From Leptofilum sp041748655 (GTDB lineage Bacteria > Chloroflexota > Anaerolineae > Promineifilales > Promineifilaceae), in contig JBGTCV010000087.1 of the NCBI GenBank assembly GCA_041748655.1, forward strand, positions 124,001 through 188,000: DNA of 64,000 nt. The letters run 5' to 3'. Numbering within the stretch: the stretch's first letter is position 1; each line of letters begins with the position of its first letter. Under the pieces are notes generated by a model, which saw only the letters and a list, made by a program, of their open reading frames with translations, was not told the DNA's origin and did no database searches. Of this stretch, positions 50,173 through 58,852 are shown piece after piece. A program made the translations under genes and the position numbers.

Positions 50173-50308
50173 CAAGCTGGAGTCTGGCGAAAATTGTAAT
50201 TCAGTCTGGTAGGGTCAAAAGGGGAATCAAAATTTTTGTCTCTCCCGGCTTGTTTGACCTCGTAAACACCTGCCCAACTTAACAACTCAATACAGAAAGG
50301 AGAGAGGA

Positions 50309-50800
50309 ATGTTAGAATGGCTTATGGAACCGTGGCCCTGGTATATTTCTGGGCCGTTGATCGGTTTAACCGTCCCCCTTTTGCTGCTGTTAACTGGCAA
50401 AAACTTCGGTATTTCCAGCAGCTTGCGCCACATCGGCGCGGCCTGTCTGCCCAACTCAAAGCTGCCGTATCTCAGTAAAAATTACAGCTGGCGTGACCAT
50501 ATTGGCAGCATTATTTTTGTTGTTGGCGTTCTAATTGGCGGTTTTGTTGGCAACTTTTTACTTTCTAGCGAGCCGGGCAACTTGTTGCCCGCGTTTTATG
50601 CCTCGCCGCTTGGCGCAGTGGGTCTTTTTGTTGGCGGCATTCTCATCGGTTTTGGCACGCGCTATGCGGGGGGCTGCACCTCCGGGCACACCATTATGGG
50701 CATTTCCGCGCTCAATCTTTCCAGCCTGGTGGCTAGCATCTTCTTTTTTGTGGGCGGTCTGCTCTCTACCTGGCTCATCATGCCCCTCTTTTTGCCCTAG
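50309..50800 (+). CDS. YeeE/YedE-type sulfur transporter half (PmpA-like)
   Basis: The 163-residue membrane protein has about five TM segments. It has the signature GTRYAGGCTSGHTIMGIS near 110-130 with the conserved Cys used by YeeE-type thiosulfate transporters, and an N-terminal GISSSLRHIGAACLPN with another Cys. AAGGAGAGA stands just before the ATG at 50309. It works together with the next gene; the two halves correspond to the two repeats of full-length YeeE/YedE. Expected role: uptake of thiosulfate or another reduced sulfur compound into the cytoplasm. No ACGGCCGT occurs in either half. Confidence 0.9.
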   Translation: MLEWLMEPWPWYISGPLIGLTVPLLLLLTGKNFGISSSLRHIGAACLPNSKLPYLSKNYSWRDHIGSIIFVVGVLIGGFVGNFLLSSEPGNLLPAFYASPLGAVGLFVGGILIGFGTRYAGGCTSGHTIMGISALNLSSLVASIFFFVGGLLSTWLIMPLFLP

Positions 50801-50809
50801 GAGATCATC

Positions 50810-51265
50810 ATGAAAAACAAGCTACTTATGCTGCTAATGGGGATTTATTTTGGCATTGTACTGATCAAATCACAGGTGATTTCCTGGTTTAAGATCAACG
50901 ATATGTTTCTGTTTAAAGATCCGTACATGTACCTGGTTATTTGCTCAGCAATAGCCGTGGGGAGCGTATCGATTTTTCTGATTCGCCGATTCGAAGCACG
51001 AACAATTGAGGGTGAAGAGATTGTTATCAAACAGCGTGCTTTTCACCCTGGCGTGGTGTATGGCGGTACCATTTTTGGCATGGGCTGGGCCATCACCGGG
51101 GCGTGTCCTGGCCCGATCTACGCTCATATTGGCGCGGGCAACTTTTTAATGGTCATCACCCTTTTGGGCGCCCTGACAGGAATGTACCTTTATGCCTACT
51201 TCCAAACCCGACTCCCCCACACCGAGTGGGTCCGGCTTAAGCCTGGCCCAACTGGCACGAGCTAG
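50810..51265 (+). CDS. YeeE/YedE-type sulfur transporter half (PmpB/DUF6691-like)
   Basis: The 151-residue protein has four or five TM segments and the motif GGTIFGMGWAITGACPGPIYAHIGAG, the second-half counterpart (GACPGP) of the GGCTSGHT motif in the preceding gene. It follows after 9 bp with AGGAGAT as ribosome site, so the two are co-translated. The last 25 codons overlap the start of the TorD-like gene in another frame. The C-terminal tail RLPHTEWVRLKPGPTGTS is longer than I expect and hydrophilic, so the stop may have been moved. Confidence 0.9.
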   Translation: MKNKLLMLLMGIYFGIVLIKSQVISWFKINDMFLFKDPYMYLVICSAIAVGSVSIFLIRRFEARTIEGEEIVIKQRAFHPGVVYGGTIFGMGWAITGACPGPIYAHIGAGNFLMVITLLGALTGMYLYAYFQTRLPHTEWVRLKPGPTGTS

Positions 51266-52214
51266 AAGCTACAGCTACCGCTTATTTAGCCAACTATATT
51301 TGCACGGCGTAACGGCCGTTTCCCTACCTTACCTCCAACAAATCCCGGAATTAACGGCCGTTACCCCCACCCCCTTCAACGCCGACACCGCTGCCGCCAG
51401 CCATCATGCCCTGTTTCAGCTCAACATCTTTGCCCAGGAAAGCTTCTTTTTGGGTGAGGATGGGCTGGTTGGTGGGGAAAAAACGGCCGTTGTGGCCCAC
51501 CATTATGCCCAACACGGCTACAGCACAGGTGCAGCCGACACCGAAGCCGACCATCTGGGGCATCAGCTTGCCTTTCTCGCCTTCCTTACGGCTGAAGAAG
51601 CGGAAGCGTGGGAAAGAGATCAGCCAAATACCGCCTGTGAGCGGCAAGTTGACCAGCAGCAATTTATGCAAGAACACCTGCTGCGCTGGGCGATTGCCTG
51701 TTTGCTGGCGGTGCAGGGCCAGGCAGACCCATTTTTTACGGAGCTGGCCCGGTTAACGCAGGCGCTTGTTTTGGAACATTTTAGTTCGTTGGCCGAAACG
51801 GCCGTTCCCACCCCAGCCAACTTTCTGCCCCCAACCCAAAACATCCTGGCAAATGACAAAACCGGCTTCAAAGAGATTGTCCATTACCTGCTGCTGCCCG
51901 CCCTCAGCGGCATCTATCTCAGCCGGGACAACATTGGGCAGCTGGCCCGCCAGCTAGGGCTGCCGCGCGGCTTTGGCAGCCGGGAAATGATGCTGCTAAA
52001 TCTACTGCGCACGGCCGTTCAGTACGAAATATTGCCTCAACTGTTAGCAGAATTGGGGGAAACGGCCGTTCAGTGGCAAACTAGCTACCAAAACCTCAGC
52101 CAAATCTATCCCAAAGCCGCCGCTTTTCTTCATCCCTGGCAGGTTCTGGCCGAAAACAGCCAGCAGCTCCTCGCCGCCATCAGCAGCCAGGCAATTCCAG
52201 AAAGCGAAAGTTAA
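51192..52214 (+). CDS. TorD/DmsD-family molybdoenzyme chaperone
   Basis: The 340-residue protein is an all-helical TorD-like protein: LARARSYSYRLFSQLYLHG at the start, LFQLNIFAQESFFLGEDG, DHLGHQLAFLAFLTAEEAEAW (the family's D-H-L/I block, ~115), then HLLRWAIACLLAVQGQADPFFTELARLTQ. The usual length is ~200-230; here a C-terminal extension of ~130 residues (from ETAVPTPANFLPPTQN) is present and unknown to me. It should bind the apo-molybdoenzyme (45548) until cofactor insertion. The start at 51192 lies inside the PmpB gene by 74 bp in another frame, with AGGA upstream. Six ACGGCCGT copies occur in 1 kb. Confidence 0.85.
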   Translation: MPTSKPDSPTPSGSGLSLAQLARARSYSYRLFSQLYLHGVTAVSLPYLQQIPELTAVTPTPFNADTAAASHHALFQLNIFAQESFFLGEDGLVGGEKTAVVAHHYAQHGYSTGAADTEADHLGHQLAFLAFLTAEEAEAWERDQPNTACERQVDQQQFMQEHLLRWAIACLLAVQGQADPFFTELARLTQALVLEHFSSLAETAVPTPANFLPPTQNILANDKTGFKEIVHYLLLPALSGIYLSRDNIGQLARQLGLPRGFGSREMMLLNLLRTAVQYEILPQLLAELGETAVQWQTSYQNLSQIYPKAAAFLHPWQVLAENSQQLLAAISSQAIPESES

Positions 52215-52331
52215 ATAACGTACTGAGCTGAGATACGGACATTCTCCTGGGCATAACGCCTTTTTTACCGATTTTGATTTTCAAAAAGCATCAGTACGTT
52301 TTCCATCATAGCCTGGCGACATGACATAAAC

Positions 52332-52357
52332 ATAGCCTGGGGATTTATCCCCAGGTT
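52332..52357. repeat. REP-like palindrome CCTGGGGATnnATCCCCAGG, copy 2
   Basis: ATAGCCTGGGGATTTATCC and on, with stem CCTGGGGAT/ATCCCCAGG; reverse-complement of copy 1 at 34580-34605 except one base. It lies between the torD-like stop and the arsR promoter, where it could end transcription. Confidence 0.75.
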
Positions 52358-52410
52358 GCTGGGAAAACAGCCCAATCATTTGCTTTATGGCTCTTTTTTT
52401 GTAAAATTGC

Positions 52411-52426
52411 ATCAATATATTTTGAT
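52411..52426. promoter_or_regulatory. ArsR-type operator ATCAAtatattTTGAT
   Basis: A perfect dyad ATCAA-N6-TTGAT, the usual kind of ArsR/SmtB site, is 27 bp before the start of the arsR-arsC fusion. The central TATATT may serve as the -10 box, so bound ArsR would block the polymerase. Arsenite release would then induce the operon (inference). Confidence 0.8.
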
Positions 52427-52453
52427 TCATTCTGTTTTGATGGAGTTTCTGTG

Positions 52454-53251
52454 ATGAACTATGCCGCCAATCTTCCCTTAACGTTTCTCAAGCTGCTGGC
52501 ACACGACATGCGCTGGCAAATTTTGGCTAACCTGGTGGAAAGCGATCGCCGGGTGCAAGAGCTGGTAGAGCGGCTGCAACAGCCGCAAAATCTGGTTTCC
52601 TACCATCTGCGCCTGCTGCGTGAGGGGCAGGTGGTGCGTGAACGCCGCAGCAGCGCCGACGGCCGTGATGTTTATTACAGCCTGGATCTGGATCATTTGC
52701 GTACGCTTTACCTGCAAAGTGGCCAGACACTGCATCCGGCGCTGGCCTGTGCCCAGCCGATCAGCGACGGCCAACTGTCACCGCCAGCAGCTGAGGCCGA
52801 AGCTGAACAGGGGGTGGAGAAACGGCCGTATCGCGTCCTCTTCCTCTGCACCCACAACAGCGCCCGCTCCCAGCTGGCCGAAGGCATTCTACGCGCCAGC
52901 GGCGGCGATCTGGTAACGGTTTTTAGCGCGGGCAGCGAACCGGGTACCGTGCATCCGCTGGCCATTCACGCCGCAGAGGTGCTGAATATCGACATCAGCG
53001 GCCAGCGCTCCAAACACATGGCTGAGTTTGCCGGGCAAAGCTTCGACACCATCATTACGGTTTGCGACCAGGTGCGGGAGGTTTGCCCCGTTTTCCCCGG
53101 CGACCCTCGCCAGATTCATTGGAGCTTTCCTGATCCAGCGGCCGTCACTGGCTCTGAAGCGGAGCAATTTCAGGCATTTTTGCAAACTGCGCGAGAATTA
53201 TCCACCCGCATCAGCTACCTGCGCCTGATGCTGGAACGACAAGCGGGTTAA
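52454..53251 (+). CDS. ArsR repressor-ArsC arsenate reductase fusion
   Basis: The 265-residue protein (ATG 52454 with GGAG 8 bases upstream; GTG 52451 is an alternative) has an ArsR winged helix at ~1-95 (LKLLAHDMRWQILANLVES, NLVSYHLRLLREGQVV). A low-molecular-weight phosphatase-type arsenate reductase follows from ~125: VLFLCTHNSARSQLAEG (CX5R P-loop), then TVCDQVREVCPVFPG with the two extra Cys of thioredoxin-coupled ArsC. It joins sensing and reduction of arsenate in one chain and probably regulates itself through the dyad upstream. First gene of arsRC-gapdh-arsJ. Confidence 0.95.
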   Translation: MNYAANLPLTFLKLLAHDMRWQILANLVESDRRVQELVERLQQPQNLVSYHLRLLREGQVVRERRSSADGRDVYYSLDLDHLRTLYLQSGQTLHPALACAQPISDGQLSPPAAEAEAEQGVEKRPYRVLFLCTHNSARSQLAEGILRASGGDLVTVFSAGSEPGTVHPLAIHAAEVLNIDISGQRSKHMAEFAGQSFDTIITVCDQVREVCPVFPGDPRQIHWSFPDPAAVTGSEAEQFQAFLQTARELSTRISYLRLMLERQAG

Positions 53252-53288
53252 CCGCTGCCGCAAATCAGGCAATTACCCAACAAAATGC

Positions 53289-53382
53289 GTAACTACTCAG
53301 CCAGATTGGGCCAATTTTCTCTGGTAATGGGGGCAGCGGCGGCCACAAATTGGCCCAATCTCCAGAGAGGCTTAGTAGTTAC
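53289..53382. repeat. Large imperfect hairpin between arsRC and GAPDH genes
   Basis: GTAACTACT (53289-53297) pairs with AGTAGTTAC (53374-53382). GATTGGGCCAATTT (53304-53317) pairs with AAATTGGCCCAATC (53347-53360), and further partial pairing (CTCTGG/CCAGAG) lies between. Both main arms are perfect. It separates the first gene from gapdh-arsJ within a presumed operon and could lower or stabilise downstream message, or be a short mobile palindrome. Confidence 0.7.
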
Positions 53383-53406
53383 CAAAATGTAAGGAAATCT
53401 AAAATT

Positions 53407-54429
53407 ATGACAATTCGAGTAGGCATTAATGGATTCGGCCGTATGGGGCGGCTCATTTTACGGGCGGGCTGGGGTTCACCAGAGATCAGCTTCGTCCATA
53501 TCAACGATCCTTTTATGGACGCCCGCAGCGCAGCCCATTTGCTGGAATTTGATTCGGTACACGGCCGTTGGCAGCGGGAGATTGTGGTGGGAGACGGCCG
53601 TTTCACCATCGACAGCCAGCCCATCACCCTCAGCGACAGGCGGACGCCAGGTGAAGTGGCCTGGGCAGAGATGGGCATCGACCTCGTGCTGGAGTGCAGC
53701 GGCAAATTCCGCACGCCCGCACTGCTGCAACCCTATCTGGACCAGGGCGTGGCCAAAGTGGTGGTCTCTGCCCCGGTCAAAGAAGGGGCGTTGAATATCG
53801 TCATGGGCTGCAACGACCACCTGTACAACCCGGACGAACACCATATTGTGACGGCCGCTTCCTGCACCACCAACTGCCTGGCTCCGGTGGTCAAAGTGCT
53901 GCACGAGCAAATTGGCATCGAGCGCGGCGTTATCACCACCATTCACGACGTTACCAACACCCAGGTAGTGGTAGATGCGCCGCACAAAGATTTACGCCGC
54001 GCCCGCTCGGCGCTACTCAATCTCATCCCCACCAGCACCGGATCGGCCACCGCCATAACCCTCATCTACCCGGAACTGACGGGCAAGCTGAACGGGCTGG
54101 CGGTGCGCGTGCCGCTGCTCAACGCCTCGATCACAGATGCCGTCTTTGAGATGAAGCGAGACACTACGGTGGAAGAAGTGAACCGGCTTTTCCAGGAAGC
54201 GGCCGTTGGCGAATTAAGCGGTATTTTGGGGTACGAAGAACGGCCGCTTGTCTCCACCGATTTTGTCAACGATCCGCGCTCTGCCATTGTGGACGCCGGT
54301 TCCACGATGGTGGTCGATGGCAGGCTGGTGAAGGTGCTGGCCTGGTACGACAATGAGTGGGGATATGCCAAACGCACGGCCGAACTGGCCGAAAAAGTAA
54401 GCCGTCATTTACAAGCAGCACGAGCCTAA
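53407..54429 (+). CDS. Glyceraldehyde-3-phosphate dehydrogenase, arsenic-operon type
   Basis: The 340-residue protein (ATG 53407 after AAGGAA) has the NAD-binding start MTIRVGINGFGRMGRLILRA, catalytic SCTTNCLAPVVKVLHEQ (Cys ~155), and the C-terminal WYDNEWGYAKR. The gene is followed after 3 bp by arsJ. In such operons this enzyme uses arsenate in place of phosphate to make 1-arseno-3-phosphoglycerate, which ArsJ expels (Chen and Rosen pathway). It may be a second GAPDH beside the glycolytic one, which is not in the window. Confidence 0.94.
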   Translation: MTIRVGINGFGRMGRLILRAGWGSPEISFVHINDPFMDARSAAHLLEFDSVHGRWQREIVVGDGRFTIDSQPITLSDRRTPGEVAWAEMGIDLVLECSGKFRTPALLQPYLDQGVAKVVVSAPVKEGALNIVMGCNDHLYNPDEHHIVTAASCTTNCLAPVVKVLHEQIGIERGVITTIHDVTNTQVVVDAPHKDLRRARSALLNLIPTSTGSATAITLIYPELTGKLNGLAVRVPLLNASITDAVFEMKRDTTVEEVNRLFQEAAVGELSGILGYEERPLVSTDFVNDPRSAIVDAGSTMVVDGRLVKVLAWYDNEWGYAKRTAELAEKVSRHLQAARA

Positions 54430-54432
54430 ACC

Positions 54433-55695
54433 ATGAGCCAATCTACCGAACACCATTTATCCGACGACGAACAGGTCGATATTAAAAGCTATGCCCTGGT
54501 AACGGCCGCTTATTGGGGCTTCACCCTCACCGACGGTGCGCTGCGGATGTTGGTGCTGCTCTACTTTCACCAGCTTGGCTACAGCCCGCTGGAAGTCGCC
54601 CTGCTGTTTGTGCTGTACGAATTTTTTGGCATCGTCACCAACTTGATTGGCGGCTGGATTGGCTCGCGGCTGGGGCTGAAAATCACCCTCTGGAGCGGGC
54701 TGGCGCTGCAAATAGTGGCCTTAAGCATGTTGGCGCTGCTGCCTCCCGCCTGGCCGCAGTGGGCGGCCATCGCCTACGTCATGGCCTCGCAATCCCTCTC
54801 CGGCATTGCCAAAGATTTAACCAAGATGAGCTCCAAAAGCGCCATCAAGATGGTGGTGCCCAAGAACGCCTCCGGGGCGCTGTTCAAGTGGGTAGCCATC
54901 CTCACCGGCAGCAAAAATGCGCTCAAGGGGGTGGGCTTCTTCATGGGCGGGGCGCTGCTCAGTCTGGTTGGGTTTGCCATGAGCCTCTGGATTATGGTCG
55001 GAGGGCTAATTGTTGTGCTGGCGCTTAGCCTACTGTTTTTAAAGCGGGACATGGGCAAAAGTAAGGAAAAAGTTCCTTTCAAGCAGCTTTTAAGCAAGAC
55101 ATCGGCCATTAATGTGCTGTCTGGGGCTCGTTTTTTTCTGTTTGGGGCGCGGGACGTCTGGTTTGTGGTGGGCTTGCCGCTGTTTATGGAATCGGTCTTG
55201 GGCTGGAATTATACGGCCGTTGGCACCTTTTTCGCGCTTTGGGTTATTGGCTACGGCTTTGTACAGGGAGCCGCGCCGCGTTTTCTGCGTCGTCAGGATG
55301 GCCAGGTGCCCGATGGCAGCACCACCCAGTTTTGGGTACTCATTCTCACCGTGGTAATGATAGGAATTGCCATTCTCATTGGGCTGGGTTGGCAAACAGA
55401 ATGGGTGCTGATCATTGGGCTGGGGTTCTTCGGCATTGTTTTTGCCGTCAACTCCTCCGTCCACAGCTTTTTGATTCTGGCCTACACCGACAGCGATAAA
55501 GTTGCGCTCAACGTCGGGTTTTATTACATGGCCAACGCAGGTGGGCGCTTATTGGGCACGGTGGCTTCCGGCTTGCTGTACCAGCTGTTCGGCTTACCCG
55601 GGGCGATGTGGGGCTCTGTGCTGTGCCTGCTGCTGGCCTGGCTCATCTCGTTTCGGCTGCCCCGCCCCCAAAAGTTACAGCCAGCTGCCTCATGA
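54433..55695 (+). CDS. arsJ: ArsJ organoarsenical efflux transporter (MFS)
   Basis: The 420-residue protein has about eleven or twelve TM segments and the ArsJ-specific blocks YALVTAAYWGFTLTDGALRMLVLL, LYEFFGIVTNLIGGWIGSRLGLK, GIAKDLTKMSSKSAIKMVVP and GSKNALKGVGFFMGG. It exports 1-arseno-3-phosphoglycerate made by the GAPDH encoded 3 bp upstream. Conserved gene order supports the call more than any single motif. The 3' end overlaps the convergent feoC-like gene by 6 bp. Confidence 0.95.
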   Translation: MSQSTEHHLSDDEQVDIKSYALVTAAYWGFTLTDGALRMLVLLYFHQLGYSPLEVALLFVLYEFFGIVTNLIGGWIGSRLGLKITLWSGLALQIVALSMLALLPPAWPQWAAIAYVMASQSLSGIAKDLTKMSSKSAIKMVVPKNASGALFKWVAILTGSKNALKGVGFFMGGALLSLVGFAMSLWIMVGGLIVVLALSLLFLKRDMGKSKEKVPFKQLLSKTSAINVLSGARFFLFGARDVWFVVGLPLFMESVLGWNYTAVGTFFALWVIGYGFVQGAAPRFLRRQDGQVPDGSTTQFWVLILTVVMIGIAILIGLGWQTEWVLIIGLGFFGIVFAVNSSVHSFLILAYTDSDKVALNVGFYYMANAGGRLLGTVASGLLYQLFGLPGAMWGSVLCLLLAWLISFRLPRPQKLQPAAS

Positions 55696-55989
55696 CTTGT
55701 GGCCACAGGTAAGACCTATGACGTTCAGCGAAATATTGTTTGTCTCGGTCACAAGCTCATAGCTGCGGGGCAGCTCGATCACAAACGGGCATCCCCTCTG
55801 ATGACCGCAGCTGCCACATTCCGCCAAAGCGCCGCTTTCCCGAATCTTGCCCTTGCGCACCCAATGCTGAATCATGCCCTCCAGATGCTCCAGAGATACT
55901 TCCAGCTCGCGGGCAATCTGCGGCAGGGAAAGGGGCGCCTGAGCCGTTTCAAAAATAGTCAATACCTGGCGTAGTGTGCTTTGTGTCAT
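55690..55989 (-). CDS. feoC: FeoC-like Fe-S winged-helix protein
   Basis: The 99-residue protein has an N-terminal winged helix (LRQVLTIFETAQAPLSLPQIARELEVSLEHLEGMIQHWVRKGKI, written here in parts: LSLPQIARELEV is the recognition region). It then has the Cys set ECGSCGHQRGCPF (CxxCxxxxxC), which in FeoC binds an Fe-S cluster or iron. It is downstream of feoB on the same strand, but 230 bp of repeat DNA separate them. The last 40 residues (SYELVTETNNISLNVIG) are an extension beyond common FeoC. Role: control of FeoB stability or expression. Confidence 0.8.
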   Translation of the reverse strand: MTQSTLRQVLTIFETAQAPLSLPQIARELEVSLEHLEGMIQHWVRKGKIRESGALAECGSCGHQRGCPFVIELPRSYELVTETNNISLNVIGLTCGHKS

Positions 55990-56010
55990 AGTGTTTTTCC
56001 AAAAAAATTC

Positions 56011-56219
56011 GAGTCTTTCAGCTTGTTAATCTCCTGGGTTCCCAAAAAACCAAAATTTTAAATTTTATACGAAGGGACAAAGAGACGAAGAAACAAAGAA
56101 AGGCTTTTGTTTCCTTTGTGCCTCTGTGCCTTCGTTTCTTCGTAATAAATATGAGTCTTTCAGATTTCGTGGAGTTTCATGCATCACGACTTGTTAATCT
56201 CCTGGGTTTCCAAAGAGCC
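56011..56219. repeat. Repeat-filled gap between feoB and feoC
   Basis: GAGTCTTTCAG occurs at 56011 and 56153; CTTGTTAATCTCCTGGGTT occurs at 56022-56040 and ends again near 56209. Between them AAAGAGACGAAGAAACAAAG and TTTGTTTCCTTTGTGCC form an inverted pair of the AAGG/CTTTGTG class. No gene is seen. The two direct repeats look like an insertion between duplicated sequences. Confidence 0.65.
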
Positions 56220-56221
56220 AA

Positions 56222-58477
56222 TTAAATAAATAGCTTGCCAATTTGAAAAACCAGCACGGCCGCTGCCCAGGCCAGCACCAGGGTATACCCAATTTGGGCC
56301 CACATCCAGCGGCTGCCAAATTCATGACGCATGGCTGCTACCGCCGCCATGCAGGGCACATACAGCAATACAAAAACGTTAAACGCCACCGCAGCCACCG
56401 CACCTGCCGCCACCGACCCGGCCGACTCGTTGAACGATTTGACCAGCGCCGATTCAAGACGGGTGGTGCTCTCTTCCTCGCCCGTATCGCCAAAAAAGCT
56501 GACCACACCGATGTTCACGCCGGGGACCAGGTTGATGGTGCGCGGCACAATGTTGATCACTTCTTGCCCGGTTAAAACGGCCGCTTCGCCAAAGCCCAAA
56601 AGCGACGCCCCCACATCCTGCATAAAGGTCGTCGGTTCTGCCTCTGCCTCAACCGCTTCCGCTTCGCCCACGTAAATCTGGTTCATGGTGCCAACCACCA
56701 CTTCCTTGGCCAGGAAGCCAGTTACCAGCGAACCGGTTGCCTGCCAGCTGCCAAACCCGGCAGGCTGAAAGATAGGAGCGATTGTGCCGCTAAACACGCC
56801 AAACAAGCTGTCTTCTGGCGCCACATCGTTGAACGACCCGGCGTTGGCCCGGCCTGGCAAGGCCATCAGCAGCCACAGAACAATGGACACCAGCAAAATC
56901 ACGGTACCCGCTTTAATTAGAAACCCTTCAACGCGCTCCCACATTTGCCGCCAGACGTCACGCGGACGTGGCGCACGGTACGGCGGCAGCTCCATGACAA
57001 AAGGTGCCGGGGGCTTGCCCTTGTAAATGGTATGCTTCAGGGCAAAGCCAGTGGCCAGCGCCACGCCAATGCCCAACAGATACATGGCAAAGATAAGGTT
57101 GCCGGAAGTTGTGCCAAAAAAGGCCGCCCCAAAAACCACATAAACGGGCAGCCGCGCCCCGCAGCTCATAAAGGTGGCCAGGAAGCCGGTTAGTTTGCGA
57201 TCTTTTTCGTTTTCCAGGGTGCGGGTGGCGTAAACGGCGGGGACGGTGCAGCCAAAGCCCACAATCATGGGCAGGAAGCTTTTGCCATGCAGCCCCATCC
57301 AGCGCATTACCCGGTCCATGACAAACGCGGCGCGAGCCATATAGCCGGAATCTTCCAGTATGGCGAGGGCAAAATAGAGGAAAAGCAGCACCGGTACAAA
57401 AACAAGCACGCCACCGACACCGGCGATAATGCCGTCGGTGATGAGCGCGGCCAGCCAGGTGTCGGCCAGTCCCAGAGTGACCATCAAGGCAGTGGCCCAA
57501 CCATAGACGGTTTCGTTGATGAAGCCATCGACCCAATCTAAAAACGGGGCGCTGACGTTGGCGGTAAACTGAAAGATGAGCCACATGATGAGCAGAAAGA
57601 TAGGCACGCCCCAAATGCGGTGGGTAACAATTTCGTCGATTTTGTCTGAGGTGGTGAAGACAGATTGAGACGGCCGTTCCAAAACCGTATCCACAATAGT
57701 GCCAATGAAATTGTAGCGCTGGTCGGCAATCAGGGTTTCGGCGTCTTCACCTGTGGCGGCTTCGATGCGCGCTTGAGCGGCAGTGGCGGCAGCGATGAGG
57801 GGCGTTTCTCTCTGAGCTTCGATGGCTTCGATAACGGCCGTATCGTTCTCCAACAGCTTTGTTGCCAACCATTTTGGCTGGTATTGGGCCAACGCCGGAT
57901 TCGCTTCAATTTGGCTGGCCAGGGCAGCCAGTTCTGTGCCCAATACGCCCTGGAAATGGGTCTGGGGCGGCGCCTGCGGCGGATGCTGGCTCACCTCCGT
58001 AATGGCCTGCTTGAGCAGGTCCATACCCAGACTGCGATTGCCCACCATCTCTACCACGGGCAAGCCACCCATGCGCTGCGACAGCCGTTTGGCGTCAATC
58101 TTCAGCCCGCGCCCGGTGGCTACGTCGGTCATGTTCAGGGCAATAATGACGGGCGTTTCCAGCTCGATCACCTGCGCGACCAGGTAAAGGTTACGCTCCA
58201 GATTAGACGCATCGACCACGGCGACAACGGCCGTTGGGCGTTCGTTAACAATAAAGTCGCGAGTAATAATTTCTTCAATCGAATAAGCCGTCAGGCTGTA
58301 TGCGCCGGGCAAATCGACGATGAGAATCTCGTCATCTCCCACTCGCAGGCGGCCTTCTTTCTTTTCGACAGTTTTGCCGGGCCAGTTACCTACATGCTGG
58401 CGAGAGCCGGTGAGGGCATTAAAAATAGTGCTTTTGCCGACATTGGGATTGCCGGCCAGGGCAATGGTTACAGTCAT
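56222..58477 (-). CDS. feoB: FeoB ferrous iron transporter
   Basis: The 751-residue protein starts at ATG 58477 after CAGGAGT; an in-frame extension to 58513 is encoded by an AAGGCGCAGAGACAC repeat and is not likely used. The G domain has GNPNVGKSTIFNALTG (G1), IVDLPGAYSLT (G3) and ALNMTD (G4). The membrane part has RAAFVMDRVMRWMGLHGKSFLPMIVGFGCTVPA and MSCGARLPVYVVF, both Gate motifs. It moves Fe2+ across the cytoplasmic membrane. Part of the dtxR-feoA-feoA-feoB-feoC unit on the minus strand. Confidence 0.97.
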   Translation of the reverse strand: MTVTIALAGNPNVGKSTIFNALTGSRQHVGNWPGKTVEKKEGRLRVGDDEILIVDLPGAYSLTAYSIEEIITRDFIVNERPTAVVAVVDASNLERNLYLVAQVIELETPVIIALNMTDVATGRGLKIDAKRLSQRMGGLPVVEMVGNRSLGMDLLKQAITEVSQHPPQAPPQTHFQGVLGTELAALASQIEANPALAQYQPKWLATKLLENDTAVIEAIEAQRETPLIAAATAAQARIEAATGEDAETLIADQRYNFIGTIVDTVLERPSQSVFTTSDKIDEIVTHRIWGVPIFLLIMWLIFQFTANVSAPFLDWVDGFINETVYGWATALMVTLGLADTWLAALITDGIIAGVGGVLVFVPVLLFLYFALAILEDSGYMARAAFVMDRVMRWMGLHGKSFLPMIVGFGCTVPAVYATRTLENEKDRKLTGFLATFMSCGARLPVYVVFGAAFFGTTSGNLIFAMYLLGIGVALATGFALKHTIYKGKPPAPFVMELPPYRAPRPRDVWRQMWERVEGFLIKAGTVILLVSIVLWLLMALPGRANAGSFNDVAPEDSLFGVFSGTIAPIFQPAGFGSWQATGSLVTGFLAKEVVVGTMNQIYVGEAEAVEAEAEPTTFMQDVGASLLGFGEAAVLTGQEVINIVPRTINLVPGVNIGVVSFFGDTGEEESTTRLESALVKSFNESAGSVAAGAVAAVAFNVFVLLYVPCMAAVAAMRHEFGSRWMWAQIGYTLVLAWAAAVLVFQIGKLFI

Positions 58478-58546
58478 CTTAACTCCTGTTGCAACGCCAA
58501 GGCGCAGAGACACAGCGAAATTATCGGTGTCTTCTGTGGGTTTTTA

Positions 58547-58852
58547 TTATTGGCTGCCGTTCGGGGCATGTGGGGTAACGGCCGTTACCAAAATGTGGTG
58601 GGTCATGCCGCGGCCGAGGGCTAAACGGCCGTCTTCCTTCACCGCAATGATCAGCGGGCCGCACGACTCATTTTTTAGCACGCGAATGTGCGCACCCAGG
58701 TTCAGACCCAGGTCAATCAGGCGCTGCCGCAGCGCCTGGCCGCCATTCACCTGCGTCACGATCACAGACTCGCCACGCGCCACCATCGTCAGCGGCATAG
58801 CGGGCTGTTGGGGGGTTGTTTTGAGGGTAAGTGGAATATTCATCTCGTTCAT
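58547..58852 (-). CDS. feoA: FeoA-domain protein, longer copy
   Basis: The 101-residue protein has the FeoA SH3-like fold: VIVTQVNGGQALRQRLIDLGLNLGAHIRVLKNESCGPLIIAVKEDGRLALGRGMTHHI is its core (key points: LRQRLIDLGL and the 'G.L..GRG.....I' end). The start codon at 58852 directly follows the stop of the other feoA (TAGATG); an ATG three codons on is possible. It works with FeoB in the cytoplasm. A Pro/Gln-rich N-terminal leader of ~20 residues is unusual for FeoA. Confidence 0.9.
   Translation of the reverse strand: MNEMNIPLTLKTTPQQPAMPLTMVARGESVIVTQVNGGQALRQRLIDLGLNLGAHIRVLKNESCGPLIIAVKEDGRLALGRGMTHHILVTAVTPHAPNGSQ

Noticed and set aside
58478..58513. Twelve extra N-terminal residues of FeoB
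   Set aside because: Coded by an AAGGCGCAGAGACAC-type repeat, with the ribosome site CAGGAGT just before ATG 58477.
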